DNA of 64,000 nucleotides from Neisseria wadsworthii 9715 (GTDB taxonomy: Bacteria; Pseudomonadota; Gammaproteobacteria; Burkholderiales; Neisseriaceae), in NCBI RefSeq assembly GCF_000227765.1, contig NZ_JH165159.1, forward strand, positions 544,899-608,898. The letters run 5' to 3'. Numbering within the stretch: the stretch's first letter is position 1; the number at the start of each line of letters is the position of its first letter. The position numbers and the translations under genes were made by a program. This document shows, one piece after another, positions 18,451-27,322 of this stretch. The notes below the pieces were generated by a model. It was given only the letters and a program-made list of their open reading frames with translations. It was not told the origin of the DNA and ran no database searches.

Positions 18451-19950
18451 TCAGGCCACGCCTTTCCATTCTTTCCAGCGCTGCTCGTCGGGCGAACCTT
18501 TCATGTCCAAATTGTCGGCGCCGACGTTGATGCGGTAATACTCGCTGAGGATTTTCTCCAGCTCGGGGCCGCCGCAGTTGCCTTGCAGAATCTGATGCAC
18601 GGGCAGCCAGGATTGGGCGAATTTTTCAGGTTCTTCCACAAAGATGTCGTGGCAGCCGTCTGAACACATGTGGTAACGCTCGCCTTCAAACTCGGCGCAG
18701 CGGTAGCTGATTTCGCCGGCATCGCCGTTCATTTCGGTAAAGCCCATCGGCACTTGGCACACTTGGCAAAGCTGCGGCAGTCCGCTGGAATAGAAGCGCT
18801 TGCCTTCGGCTTCCATTTTTTTCGCCAATTCCCAACGCGGGCGGTAGTATTTGTCGAAGGTGTCGGGGTATTTTTCGCTCAGCCAATCCAGCTCTTCGTC
18901 GGCCGGAATCCAAGTGTGGAAGCCTGCCGCGTGGCCGAAGTTGTAGAAAATCCACCAAGCCTGATGTGAGATGTGCTCTTTTTCTTTTTCGATTACGTCG
19001 CTGTATTTGGGCATGCGGATGCCGTAACGCTCGAGGTCTTTAAACAGCGCGCCGCCGGCTTCTTCGAAATACACTTCCCATGCTTCTTTCCACGACATCA
19101 CTTTGTTCGGCAGCATGTAGTCCATCATCATGGCCACGATGGAGAGCAGGCGGGTGCCGCGCCAGAACCATTTGTCGATCCATTTCTGCACGATGGGCAG
19201 GTTGTCTTCGTGTTGCTCAAGCAGGAACTTGATGATTTCGAGACCGAGCGTCATGTGGCGGGCTTCGTCGGATTGGGCGCTGAAGCCGAAGGTAACGGTG
19301 GCCATGTCGCCGTTGTGCGCCGCGCCCGACATAAACGGTACGAACAAGAGGTTGGTCAGCACATATTCGAAGGCGAAGCTGATGGCGAGCAGGAATTCAA
19401 ACGGCCCGGCCGAACGGGCGTCTTCAAAGAATGACTTCGGCACGGAGAGATACCACACGCGGTCGTGCATGTGGCTCCAGTCTTGGAAGCCGTCGAAATA
19501 CTTGTTGTAGTGGCTCATGGCATGGATTTGGGTTTGCACATGGCGCAATTCGTCGATGGACTGCATTTGCGATGCGATGCGCGCACCGATGCCGCTAAAC
19601 TGGCGGCCCACATGGGCGTAGCCTTGATAAGCCTGATATTCGAGCGGGGTAACGCCGGTCAGGAAGATTTTGATGGCGTTGACGTAGCGCGGGTCTGAGA
19701 TGTTTAACTGGCCGTTGTTTTGGGCAAACGCATCAAAAATGGCATACAGTTTTTTCTCTTTTTCGGCCTGATACTTCCAATAGGCATCCATGGTGAGGCG
19801 GAACGGGTCTTCCCATTTCGACCAGTCGGTGATTTTGATGCCTTCGAAGTCTTCATACGGAAACGCTTCTTTGCGGTCTTGATAGGAAAAATCCCAATCC
19901 AAATCGCGCGTGAGCAAACGGTATTTGTCTTTTAAATTCAGTTTTGCCAT
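18451..19950 (-). CDS. dmpN: Phenol hydroxylase P3 subunit (di-iron oxygenase large subunit)
   Basis: A 499-residue subunit that carries the carboxylate-bridged di-iron site where phenol is hydroxylated to catechol. The two glutamate/histidine iron motifs are present: SIDELRHVQTQIHAM near residue 135 and SDEARHMTLGLE near residue 232. A C-terminal YHS-like zinc region has the pairs CQVCQV and HMCSDGCHDIF near residues 400-450. Length and motifs match the bacterial multicomponent monooxygenase alpha subunits. A 100-bp inverted-repeat element lies between its start and dmpM. Confidence 0.97.
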   Translation of the reverse strand: MAKLNLKDKYRLLTRDLDWDFSYQDRKEAFPYEDFEGIKITDWSKWEDPFRLTMDAYWKYQAEKEKKLYAIFDAFAQNNGQLNISDPRYVNAIKIFLTGVTPLEYQAYQGYAHVGRQFSGIGARIASQMQSIDELRHVQTQIHAMSHYNKYFDGFQDWSHMHDRVWYLSVPKSFFEDARSAGPFEFLLAISFAFEYVLTNLLFVPFMSGAAHNGDMATVTFGFSAQSDEARHMTLGLEIIKFLLEQHEDNLPIVQKWIDKWFWRGTRLLSIVAMMMDYMLPNKVMSWKEAWEVYFEEAGGALFKDLERYGIRMPKYSDVIEKEKEHISHQAWWIFYNFGHAAGFHTWIPADEELDWLSEKYPDTFDKYYRPRWELAKKMEAEGKRFYSSGLPQLCQVCQVPMGFTEMNGDAGEISYRCAEFEGERYHMCSDGCHDIFVEEPEKFAQSWLPVHQILQGNCGGPELEKILSEYYRINVGADNLDMKGSPDEQRWKEWKGVA

Positions 19951-19990
19951 TGTTTTTTCTCCTCTTTATTCTCAAGCGGTATGGTTAATG

Positions 19991-20090
19991 GCAAATAAAC
20001 TTATTTCTGATACAAGGCAGCAAGCCGAAGACAGTACAGGTAGTACGGCAAGGCGCAGCAACGCCGTAGCAGAAATTAAAGTTTATTTGC
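19991..20090. mobile_element. Miniature inverted-repeat element with Correia-like core
   Basis: The ends are GCAAATAAACTT and its exact inverse, identical to those of the element at 12105-12211. The core (about 20010-20070) nearly repeats that at 63117-63177, including GACAGTACAGGTAGTACGGC. The right end abuts the dmpM stop codon. The core resembles my recollection of neisserial Correia repeats (GCAGACAGTAC...GTACGG). No clear target duplication is seen. Confidence 0.75.
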
Positions 20091-20363
20091 TCAGCGGTTC
20101 CAGCTTAAGGTGAGTTGTTCATCATCCTCATCCACATTGCCGCCGATGGTGACCAAATTCAGATGCAGCTCCTGCACGTCCCAGCTTTGACCCATTTTTT
20201 CTTCCACGGTGGCCTTCTTAACAACCAATTGCCCTTCGCATTCCATGCGGATCATGGCGGGCTGGTGGATGACCACCACGTCGGGGTTGTCTTGCTCGAT
20301 GGCTTCTACGATGTAGCGGGAAGTGTCGTTGTCTTGCAGGGCGAGATAAACTTTTGAACTCAT
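20091..20363 (-). CDS. dmpM: Phenol hydroxylase regulatory/effector protein P2
   Basis: A 90-residue cofactor-less effector that binds the oxygenase and promotes catalysis. The family pattern is seen in VYLALQDNDTSRYIVEAIEQDNPDVVVIHQPAMIRMEC and GQSWDVQELHLNLVTIGGNVDED. A longer open frame exists upstream, but its extra N-terminus overlaps dmpL and looks like no protein. The ATG chosen is two bases after the dmpL stop, with AAGGAAAA in front. Its stop codon is immediately followed by the inverted-repeat element. Confidence 0.95.
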   Translation of the reverse strand: MSSKVYLALQDNDTSRYIVEAIEQDNPDVVVIHQPAMIRMECEGQLVVKKATVEEKMGQSWDVQELHLNLVTIGGNVDEDDEQLTLSWNR

Positions 20364-20365
20364 GC

Positions 20366-21370
20366 TTATTTTCCTTTTTCGATTAATCCGGTTTTCGCGG
20401 CGCGCTGTTGGATTTGGGCGGCGGTTTCGGCCAATATGTTTTCGGCTTCGCCGCCAAACAGGTCGGCAATGATGGGGCGGTAGGCGGCAAAGGCTTTTTC
20501 CTGCCATTTTTCCATCCAGCTCTTGAGCTGTTCGCGGTTGGCTTCGTTTTCGGCGGCCAGCGTTTTCAATACGTTGTCTGCCCAGCCGGCTTGGTCTTTC
20601 AGACAGGACTGCATGAATTCGGTCAACATGGAAATATCGCGCGCGCCGTTGGCAGAAAGCCAGTTGTCGAAGTGCTGATAGAAAACGATGTTCAGCAAGG
20701 TATCCACCACCAGATTTTGGGCAACGAACAATTCGCCCCAGTCTTTATGCACCAGCAGCTCTTCGCACAAAGCGCGCACGCCCTGCCACGCGGGGTCTTC
20801 CATCCATGCTTTTTTGGCCACGGCCAAAGATTCGCCGCTGTTGTCGTCCAACGAGAGGCCGATGCGCGAGAGGTATTGGGCGATGCCCAAGCGGTCCATC
20901 GCGGCATATAAGCAGGCTTGGGTTAAAGCGGTGCCGTAGCCGTAGGCGCAGCACGACATCATGTTCAGGTTGGCGGTTTGCTCGACATGGCGCAGCGGCA
21001 ACAGGCCGGTGATGATGCGCGTTTTCACACTTTCTTCAATCAGCGAAGCTAGATTGCGCTTTTCAAAAAAGGCATAGTTGCTCTCGGCCGTGTCCTGCAT
21101 CTTGGCGCGGTTTTGCACATAAGCACCGTAGTAAAACTGGCGCGGGTCTTTCAGCGCGTACCAGTCCTGCATGGTCAGCGCGGTGTGAGTGGGATCGTTC
21201 AGCTCTTTTTCGGGCATCCAGAGCGGGCGGTAATGGAAATTGACGGCGGCTTGGGCGTCGTAAGTGGCTTCCTGATAGCGGGAAGCGGGCTTCTCGCCGA
21301 AGCGGCGGGCGATGTGCGCGTAGGTTTGGCGCACGGGGTCGATGGTGGCGGTTTTGATTTCCAAAGACAT
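20366..21370 (-). CDS. dmpL: Phenol hydroxylase P1 subunit (beta chain)
   Basis: A 334-residue oxygenase subunit with the ferritin-like fold of the alpha chain but without its iron ligands. Recognisable stretches: YAHIARRFGEKPASRYQEATYDAQAAVNFHYRPLW and the region around DWYALKDPRQFYYGAYVQNRAKMQD near residue 65. It would form the (LNO)2 core with DmpN and DmpO. It precedes dmpM by two bases. GGAGAAAC lies before the ATG. Confidence 0.95.
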   Translation of the reverse strand: MSLEIKTATIDPVRQTYAHIARRFGEKPASRYQEATYDAQAAVNFHYRPLWMPEKELNDPTHTALTMQDWYALKDPRQFYYGAYVQNRAKMQDTAESNYAFFEKRNLASLIEESVKTRIITGLLPLRHVEQTANLNMMSCCAYGYGTALTQACLYAAMDRLGIAQYLSRIGLSLDDNSGESLAVAKKAWMEDPAWQGVRALCEELLVHKDWGELFVAQNLVVDTLLNIVFYQHFDNWLSANGARDISMLTEFMQSCLKDQAGWADNVLKTLAAENEANREQLKSWMEKWQEKAFAAYRPIIADLFGGEAENILAETAAQIQQRAAKTGLIEKGK

Positions 21371-21487
21371 TCTGTTTCTCCTTCTCCTCGGGGGATGGTT
21401 ATGGCTGCGGAGCTAACTGTTTTCAGACGGCCTTCACTTAAATGCCTGTCTGAAACCGTGTGCCTCAGCTATTGTGGTGTTGGCGGT

Positions 21488-21742
21488 TTACCGCAGCTCG
21501 GCTTCGGTGCCGTAGCGCCATTTGGCGGCTTCTTCGTCGTTTTTCTCCGCTTGCTCTTCGGTCATGTACACAACTTCGTTGCGTCGGCAGAACACATCAA
21601 AACAGTCTTTCGGCATGATGAGCTCCACAAACAGCGACGGGTCGTTAATCGCAAAGTCAAATTCGACAAAACGGGCATCCGGCTCGCTGCGTACCCGGAC
21701 ATACTTGACAAATCTGGCCGGTGCAGTTGTTTGCATATTCAT
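21488..21742 (-). CDS. dmpK: Phenol hydroxylase assembly protein P0
   Basis: An 84-residue first gene of the phenol operon. DmpK-type proteins bind the apo-oxygenase and help place iron; they are not needed during turnover. The family phrase VRVRSEPDARFVEFDFAINDPSLFVE is present, and the C-terminus is charged. GGAAGTGG lies upstream. The -24/-12 promoter at 21783-21798 would start transcription about 30 bases ahead of the ATG. Between this gene and dmpL (21371-21487) sit one AGACGGCC-type and one TGCCTGTCTGAA uptake word. Confidence 0.93.
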   Translation of the reverse strand: MNMQTTAPARFVKYVRVRSEPDARFVEFDFAINDPSLFVELIMPKDCFDVFCRRNEVVYMTEEQAEKNDEEAAKWRYGTEAELR

Positions 21743-21782
21743 CCACTTCCTTTCTTAAACGGGCAGGCCGTATGAAAGACCT

Positions 21783-21798
21783 AGCATTTTTGATGCCA
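21783..21798 (-). promoter_or_regulatory. Sigma-54 (-24/-12) promoter of the phenol operon
   Basis: Read on the minus strand the site is TGGCATCAAAAATGCT. GG and GC are ten bases apart, as in the consensus TGGCAC-N5-TTGCW. Transcription would start near 21773, giving a leader of about 30 bases before dmpK. The neighbouring DmpR-type protein is a sigma-54 activator, which supports the call. Confidence 0.75.
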
Positions 21799-21901
21799 AA
21801 CCCAACTTTCAATCACAATTTATTGATAATTAGAAGAATAAAAATTTGATGGGCAAATATGCGGCAGAGATATGAAAGACAAGCAGGGAAAATATTTCAT
21901 C

Positions 21902-21935
21902 ATTTGGTGAAGCGCAGCAGCCGTTTTCACCAAAT
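21902..21935. promoter_or_regulatory. Candidate DmpR upstream activator site
   Basis: ATTTGGTGAA and its exact inverse TTCACCAAAT are separated by 14 bases. The centre is about 145 bases upstream of the predicted dmpK start site, the distance usual for DmpR/XylR enhancer sites. The half-site differs from the TTGATCAA-like words known in Pseudomonas, so the factor is inferred. Confidence 0.5.
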
Positions 21936-22144
21936 AATCAAACAGGATTGAAAATATGTATATAAAACATAGTGATACAAGTTATAAAAATCATTGAAAT
22001 ATTTGACAAAATATTGATAGGTGTGAATATTAGTAAGCAGGGCGCCATCAAATGCCTGTCTGAAAACCGTTTTTTCAGACAGGCATTCAGATACAAACAA
22101 ACGAATAAAGGCCGTCTGAATCATGCTTACAAAGGAGCAATGCT

Positions 22145-23839
22145 ATGTCACCGCACCAAACAGGGCAGATAGACAAACAAGACCTGATCGATCAAATCAG
22201 GTTTGATGTAGAGAACGGAAAAATATGGTTTTGCGAACAGCGCATGCTGCTGAGCCACGCCTACGCCTTATGGCGGCTGCGCGAAGATTTGGTCGAATCT
22301 TTGGGCAAAGAGCGGGCCAAACGCTTTTTCATGCGCTACGGCTATTACGCCGGCGTGCAGGATGCCGAAATCGCCAAAAAAGTGCGTTCCAGCAGCGACC
22401 CGAAAGACGCATTTCTGGTCGGCCCCCAGCTGCACACCACCCGCGGCATGGTAAAAGTGACGCCCGTTACACTCGATATCGACATCGAGCACGGCAAGTT
22501 TTACGGCGTGTTTGCATGGGAAGATTCGTTTGAAGTGGCCTATCACAAAAAGAAAAACGGCATCAGCCAAGAGCCGGTGTGCTGGACTTTACTCGGCTAT
22601 GCCAGCGGGTACAGCAGCTATTTCATGGGCAAACAGATTGCCTTTACCGAAACCCAATGCGAAGCTATGGGGCATACCCACTGCCACATCATCGGCAAAC
22701 CGATAGAAGAATGGGACGAAACCACCGATTTGGAACGCTCCATGCTGCCCGATCCAGTGGAAGAAGAATTGTTCAGTCTGCGCAGCGAGTTGGATGAACT
22801 CAAACACCGCAAGCAAAACGACCTGCTCGAGCAAGACAGCCTGTTTGACGCCGTGGGCGAATCCCCCGCCTTCCGCCACGTGTGCGAGATGCTCAACAAA
22901 GCCTCCAAAAGCAAAGCCGCCGTGTTGCTCGAAGGCGAAACCGGCGTCGGCAAAGAAGCCTTTGCCAAAGGGCTGCACGCCGGCAGCGACCGCAGCAATC
23001 AGCCTTTCGTCGCCATCAACTGCGCCTGCATCCCGCCCGAGCTGATTGAAGCCGAACTCTTCGGTGTCGAGCGCGGCGCCTTTACCGGCGCCACACAAAG
23101 CAAAGCCGGCAAATTCGAACGCGCCGACAAAGGCACGATTTTCCTCGACGAAGTCGCCGAACTGTCGCCGCGCGCACAAGCCGCGTTATTACGGGTTTTG
23201 CAGGAAGGCGAACTGGAGCGCGTAGGCGGCGCACAAGTACGCAAAGTCGATGTGCGGCTGGTGGCCGCCACCAACGAAAGCCTCGCCGACGCCGTAGCCG
23301 CCGGCAAATTCCGCGCCGACCTCTATTACCGCCTCAACACTTTCCCCGTCTATATCCCGCCCCTGCGCGAACGAAGGCAGGATATTCCTTTGCTCATCAA
23401 ATACTTTCTCGAAAAATACAGCGCGATTTACCAGAAAAAAATACTCGGCATCAGCGATCAGGGGCGCGAGCTTCTGCTCAAACACCAATGGCCGGGCAAC
23501 ATCCGCGAATTGGAAAACGTGATAGAACGCGGCATCATCCTGACCGAACACAACCATGTTGTTGAAGCGCAAAACCTGTTTCCCCATTTTACGCCCGGTT
23601 CCGATTATTTCAGTATTGCCGGCGACGCACTTTCTGCCAGCATGGAAGCAAACCGCAAAGATGCGTATATCGGCCAGCTGCTGGAGCAGGGTTTTGACTT
23701 GGAAAATTGGGTTGCCGACATTCTTCAGGAAGCTGTGCGCCGCAGCGGCGGCAATATTTCCGAAGCCGCGCGTAAACTGAATATCAGCCGCGCTACGCTG
23801 GCTTATCAGTTAAAGAAATACAGTTTGCATTCTGAATAA
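22145..23839 (+). CDS. dmpR: Phenol-responsive sigma-54 activator of the DmpR/XylR family
   Basis: A 564-residue NtrC-family regulator. Residues about 15-210 form the XylR_N/V4R sensor: GPQLHTTRGMVKV with the pocket histidine, FAWEDSFE with the pocket tryptophan, and a zinc site C...ETQCEAMGHTHC. The AAA+ domain has Walker A GETGVGKE near residue 260, GAFTGA for sigma-54 contact, and Walker B GTIFLDEVAEL. The C-terminal Fis-type helix-turn-helix is NISEAARKLNISRATLAYQL. DmpR-like proteins bind phenols and activate divergent phenol operons; this gene is divergent from dmpK with a sigma-54 promoter between them. AAAGGAG precedes the start. A functional rpoN must exist elsewhere in the genome. 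Confidence 0.95.
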   Translation: MSPHQTGQIDKQDLIDQIRFDVENGKIWFCEQRMLLSHAYALWRLREDLVESLGKERAKRFFMRYGYYAGVQDAEIAKKVRSSSDPKDAFLVGPQLHTTRGMVKVTPVTLDIDIEHGKFYGVFAWEDSFEVAYHKKKNGISQEPVCWTLLGYASGYSSYFMGKQIAFTETQCEAMGHTHCHIIGKPIEEWDETTDLERSMLPDPVEEELFSLRSELDELKHRKQNDLLEQDSLFDAVGESPAFRHVCEMLNKASKSKAAVLLEGETGVGKEAFAKGLHAGSDRSNQPFVAINCACIPPELIEAELFGVERGAFTGATQSKAGKFERADKGTIFLDEVAELSPRAQAALLRVLQEGELERVGGAQVRKVDVRLVAATNESLADAVAAGKFRADLYYRLNTFPVYIPPLRERRQDIPLLIKYFLEKYSAIYQKKILGISDQGRELLLKHQWPGNIRELENVIERGIILTEHNHVVEAQNLFPHFTPGSDYFSIAGDALSASMEANRKDAYIGQLLEQGFDLENWVADILQEAVRRSGGNISEAARKLNISRATLAYQLKKYSLHSE

Positions 23840-23865
23840 ATACGGCTCAATATGACCGGCATAAC

Positions 23866-23898
23866 AATGCCTGTCTGAACATTATTCAGACAGGCATT
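23866..23898. terminator. Bidirectional inverted uptake-word terminator
   Basis: CAATGCCTGTCTGAA and its inverse with a short loop lie between the converging ends of dmpR and rbsB. A run of T follows on the plus side. Confidence 0.75.
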
Positions 23899-23930
23899 GT
23901 TGAATTCAGATGTGCCGTTGTGGCAATGGT

Positions 23931-24857
23931 TTATTGCTTGATCAACTCCAATTCCACAGGAATCGATTTTTCCACGGTTTCGCCGGCAATCACTTTTTTC
24001 GCAGTATCTACACCGATTTCGCCGATTTTGGCCGGTTTTTGAGCAACGGTAGCGGCCATTTTTCCGGCTTTAACTGCGGCTTGAGCGTCGTCGGTGGCAT
24101 CAAAACCTACTACGATCACGTCTTTCTTATTCGCTGCTTCCAAAGCTTTTACCGCGCCCAAAGCCATTTCGTCGTTATGCGCAAATACGGCTTTGACGTT
24201 CGGATGGCTTTGCAAAATGTTTTCCATCACAGTCAAGCCTTTGGTGCGGTCGAAGTCGGCCGGTTGTTTGGCAACGATTTTGATTTTTTGCTGTGCGTCC
24301 ATCACTTGGTGGAAACCTTCGCCGCGTTCGCGGGCGGCAGAAGAGCCGGGAATGCCTTCCAATTCAACCATTTCGCCGCCTTCGGGCAATTTGCTTACGA
24401 TAAACTCGGCCGCCATTTTACCGCCGGCAACGTTGTCGGATGCCACATGGGAAACCACATCGGCACCTTTCACGGAGCGGTCGATCGAAATCACGGGAAT
24501 ACCTGCTTTGGCAGCGCGGTTTACAGAAGCGGCCGCAGCCTCGGAGTCGGTCGGGTTGATCAGCAGCACTTTGATATTTTGTTGCAGCAAATCGTCAACA
24601 CCGGCGGCTTGTTTGCCGGAATCGTCGTTGGCGTCAACCACTACCAGTTTCAAACCGTGTTTGTCGGCTTGGGCTTGCGCACCTTCTTTCAGGCTGACGA
24701 AAAACGGGTTGTTTTGGGTGGAAATCGCCAAGCCTACGGTGTCGCCGGTAGCGGTTGCAGAAGAGGCGGCGGTTTTATTGTCGGCTTGCTGTTGGCCGCA
24801 GGCAGCCAGCAAAACGCCGGTAATCAATAAGGCTGAAGCTTTGCGTAAAAATTTCAT
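23931..24857 (-). CDS. rbsB: Ribose ABC transporter substrate-binding lipoprotein
   Basis: A 308-residue sugar-binding protein of the RbsB type. The N-terminus is a lipoprotein signal (ALLITGVLLAACGQQ), so it should be lipid-anchored rather than free in the periplasm as in E. coli. Two lobes of the periplasmic-binding fold follow: VGLAISTQNNPFFVSLKEGAQ, DANDDSGKQAAGVDDLLQ, PVISIDRSVKGADVVSHVASDN, and GFDATDDAQAAVKAGKM near residue 260. It is last in the leftward operon after rbsC. Ribose specificity comes from rbsD in the same operon and is likely but not proven by the sequence. Confidence 0.9.
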   Translation of the reverse strand: MKFLRKASALLITGVLLAACGQQQADNKTAASSATATGDTVGLAISTQNNPFFVSLKEGAQAQADKHGLKLVVVDANDDSGKQAAGVDDLLQQNIKVLLINPTDSEAAAASVNRAAKAGIPVISIDRSVKGADVVSHVASDNVAGGKMAAEFIVSKLPEGGEMVELEGIPGSSAARERGEGFHQVMDAQQKIKIVAKQPADFDRTKGLTVMENILQSHPNVKAVFAHNDEMALGAVKALEAANKKDVIVVGFDATDDAQAAVKAGKMAATVAQKPAKIGEIGVDTAKKVIAGETVEKSIPVELELIKQ

Positions 24858-24893
24858 GGTGGTTCTCCATTTGAGATTGGGGTGGGGTAAAAA

Positions 24894-25832
24894 TCAAGCG
24901 TTTTTGCGGTCGAGCAATACGGCAAACAAGATGACCGCACCTTTGATAATCAATTGGTAATTGGCCGATACGTTCAACAAATTCAGGCCGTTGCTCAATA
25001 CGCCGAGCAACACCACGCCGACCAATGTGCCGAACAGCCAGCCGCGCCCGCCCGACAAACTGGTGCCGCCCAGCACAACGGCGGCAATCGCGTCCAATTC
25101 GTACATCACGCCGGCATTGGGGCTGGCGGAAGAAAGGCGGCTGGTGACTACCAGAGCGGCCACGGCGGAAAGAATGCCCGACAGGGTATAAACCCAAAGT
25201 TTCAGGCTTTTGACTTTCAGGCCGGAAATACGGGCGACGTCTTCGCTGCCGCCGAGTGCGTAAACATGGCGGCCGAAACGGGTTTTCTTCAATACAAACC
25301 ATAAGATAAAGTAAACGGCCAGCATCAACACGACCGGTGTGGGAAAGGTGTTGAAAAGATAGCCCGAGCCGATGTCGTTAAAGAAGCCGTCCACATTGAT
25401 GGTGATGGGTTTGGATTGGGAATATTCCTGCGCGATTCCGCGGAAGAGAATCATGGTTGCCAGTGTGGCGATAAAAGGGGCGATGCGGCCTACCGATACC
25501 AACAGCCCGTTAACCGCACCGCAGGCGGCACCGAGCAAAATGCCGATGCAGGAAGCCAAAATCGGATCCATGCCTGTCTGAATCAGGCTGGCGGTGATGA
25601 TGCCGACCAAAGCCAGAATCGCGCCGACCGATAAATCGATGCCGCCGATCAGAATCACAAACGTCATGCCGAAAGCCAGCAGGCCGCTGTATGTGACTTG
25701 GCGCAATACGCTGAATAAGTTGTTGGAAGTCAGAAAGTTGGGCGTGGCCGCACTCAATACGGCCGACAACACCACCAAACCCAATAAAGGCCCCATTTTT
25801 TTGACGGTGGCGCCGATAGACAATTGTTTCAT
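24894..25832 (-). CDS. rbsC: Ribose ABC transporter permease
   Basis: A 312-residue inner-membrane permease of the branched-sugar BPD_transp_2 family, with about ten hydrophobic segments. The conserved GIDLSVGAILALVGI (near residue 65) and AVVLGGTSLSGGRGWLFGTLVGVVLLGVLSNGLNLL (near residue 245) are diagnostic. It overlaps rbsA by four bases (ATGA), giving tight coupling to the ATPase. A TGCCTGTCTGAA word inside the gene (about 25571-25582) matches the core dialect, so the operon looks resident. Confidence 0.95.
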   Translation of the reverse strand: MKQLSIGATVKKMGPLLGLVVLSAVLSAATPNFLTSNNLFSVLRQVTYSGLLAFGMTFVILIGGIDLSVGAILALVGIITASLIQTGMDPILASCIGILLGAACGAVNGLLVSVGRIAPFIATLATMILFRGIAQEYSQSKPITINVDGFFNDIGSGYLFNTFPTPVVLMLAVYFILWFVLKKTRFGRHVYALGGSEDVARISGLKVKSLKLWVYTLSGILSAVAALVVTSRLSSASPNAGVMYELDAIAAVVLGGTSLSGGRGWLFGTLVGVVLLGVLSNGLNLLNVSANYQLIIKGAVILFAVLLDRKNA

Positions 25833-27322
25833 GCTGCGTTTCCTCCGGCTGCCAATGCCATGATTTTTTCCTGGTCAGCCTCTTTGGTATTCAAAATGCC
25901 GTTCAGACGGCCTTCGCACATCACCGCCACGCGGTCGGACACGCCGAGCACTTCCGGCAGCTCCGACGAAATCATGATGATGGCCACGCCTTCACGGCTT
26001 AATTCATTGATAATCCGATAAATTTCGGCTTTTCCGCCCACATCCACGCCGCGCGTAGGCTCGTCGAGAATCAGAATTTCCGGCAGCTCCATCAACCATT
26101 TGGCCAACACCACTTTTTGCTGGTTGCCGCCGGAAAGACGGCGCACGGCTTCTTCGGTGTCGGCCACTTTGATTTTCAGCTTCTCAACCGCTTGTTTGAT
26201 GTAGCTTTTCTCGTGGGCGCGGTCGACCATGCCGTTTTTCACGGGCAGATGCACCAACGTGCTGTTTTCGCGCACGCTCATGTCGAGAATCAAACCTTTG
26301 GCTTTGCGGTCTTCGGTAACGTAAGCGATTTTGTGGTCGATGGCGTGGCGCGGGCTTTTAATCTGCACGGGCTTGCCGTTGATTTTGATTTCGCCTTCCG
26401 TCTGCGGGGAGAGGCCGAACAAGGTATTGGCGATTTCCGTCCGGCCTGAGCCGATGAGTCCGGCGAACGCCAAAATTTCGCCGGCGCGAACCTCAAAGCT
26501 GATGCCGCTGATATTGAGGCCGTCTGAAAGATTGCTGACTTCCAGTTTCACTTCTCCGATGCGGCTGTCGCGCTCCGGGAAACGCTCGTTCAGTTCCCGC
26601 CCCACCATCATGCGGACAACATCGTCGAAATGCGTGTCGGCAATTTCTTTGGTGCCGACTGAAATACCGTCGCGCAATACGGTAATGCGTTGGCAGATTT
26701 GGAAAATTTCCTCCATACGGTGCGATACATAAACCAAACCGACGCCTTTTTCGGCAAGCTGACGCACAATCACAAACAGCCGCTGGATTTCAGGCTCGGT
26801 TAAGGCTGCGGTCGGCTCGTCCATGATGATGACTTTCGCATCAATGGAAAGCGCACGGGCGATTTCCACCAACTGCTGCTGTCCTACCGACAACTCTTTA
26901 ATTAAGGTATCAGGGCCGAAATTGGCCTGCAAAGCGGCAAGCTGCTCGGTCACAATCTTGGCCATTTCCTGCTTTTGCAGCACGCCGTGTTTGACGATTT
27001 CGCGCCCTAGAAAAAAGTTTTCCGCCACCGTCATTTCCGGCAGCAGGTTGAGTTCTTGGTGGATGATGGCAATGCCGAGCTTTTGTGCGTCAACCGGTGT
27101 TTTGATGGTTTCTTCACGTCCGTCAATCAATACCCGGCCTTCTTCGGCCTGATAAATGCCGGTAAGTATTTTCATCAAAGTGGATTTGCCTGCACCGTTT
27201 TCACCCATCAGGGCATGCACTTCGCCGGCGCGCAAATCAAAGTCCACACCGCGCAGCACCTGCACGGGGCCGAACGATTTGTTGATTTGCCGCATCTCCA
27301 CCAATAATCTTGGCTGGTTCAT
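25829..27322 (-). CDS. rbsA: Ribose ABC transporter ATP-binding protein
   Basis: A 497-residue double ATPase. The N-terminal cassette has Walker A GENGAGKSTLMKIL, signature LSVGQQQLVEIARAL and Walker B VIIMDEPTAALTE. The second cassette has the degenerate Walker A GLIGSGRTEIANTL and signature LSGGNQQKVVLAKWL, the pattern normal for RbsA/MglA proteins. It shares one base with the rbsD stop and four with the rbsC start. It would power ribose uptake through RbsC. Confidence 0.96.
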   Translation of the reverse strand: MNQPRLLVEMRQINKSFGPVQVLRGVDFDLRAGEVHALMGENGAGKSTLMKILTGIYQAEEGRVLIDGREETIKTPVDAQKLGIAIIHQELNLLPEMTVAENFFLGREIVKHGVLQKQEMAKIVTEQLAALQANFGPDTLIKELSVGQQQLVEIARALSIDAKVIIMDEPTAALTEPEIQRLFVIVRQLAEKGVGLVYVSHRMEEIFQICQRITVLRDGISVGTKEIADTHFDDVVRMMVGRELNERFPERDSRIGEVKLEVSNLSDGLNISGISFEVRAGEILAFAGLIGSGRTEIANTLFGLSPQTEGEIKINGKPVQIKSPRHAIDHKIAYVTEDRKAKGLILDMSVRENSTLVHLPVKNGMVDRAHEKSYIKQAVEKLKIKVADTEEAVRRLSGGNQQKVVLAKWLMELPEILILDEPTRGVDVGGKAEIYRIINELSREGVAIIMISSELPEVLGVSDRVAVMCEGRLNGILNTKEADQEKIMALAAGGNAA

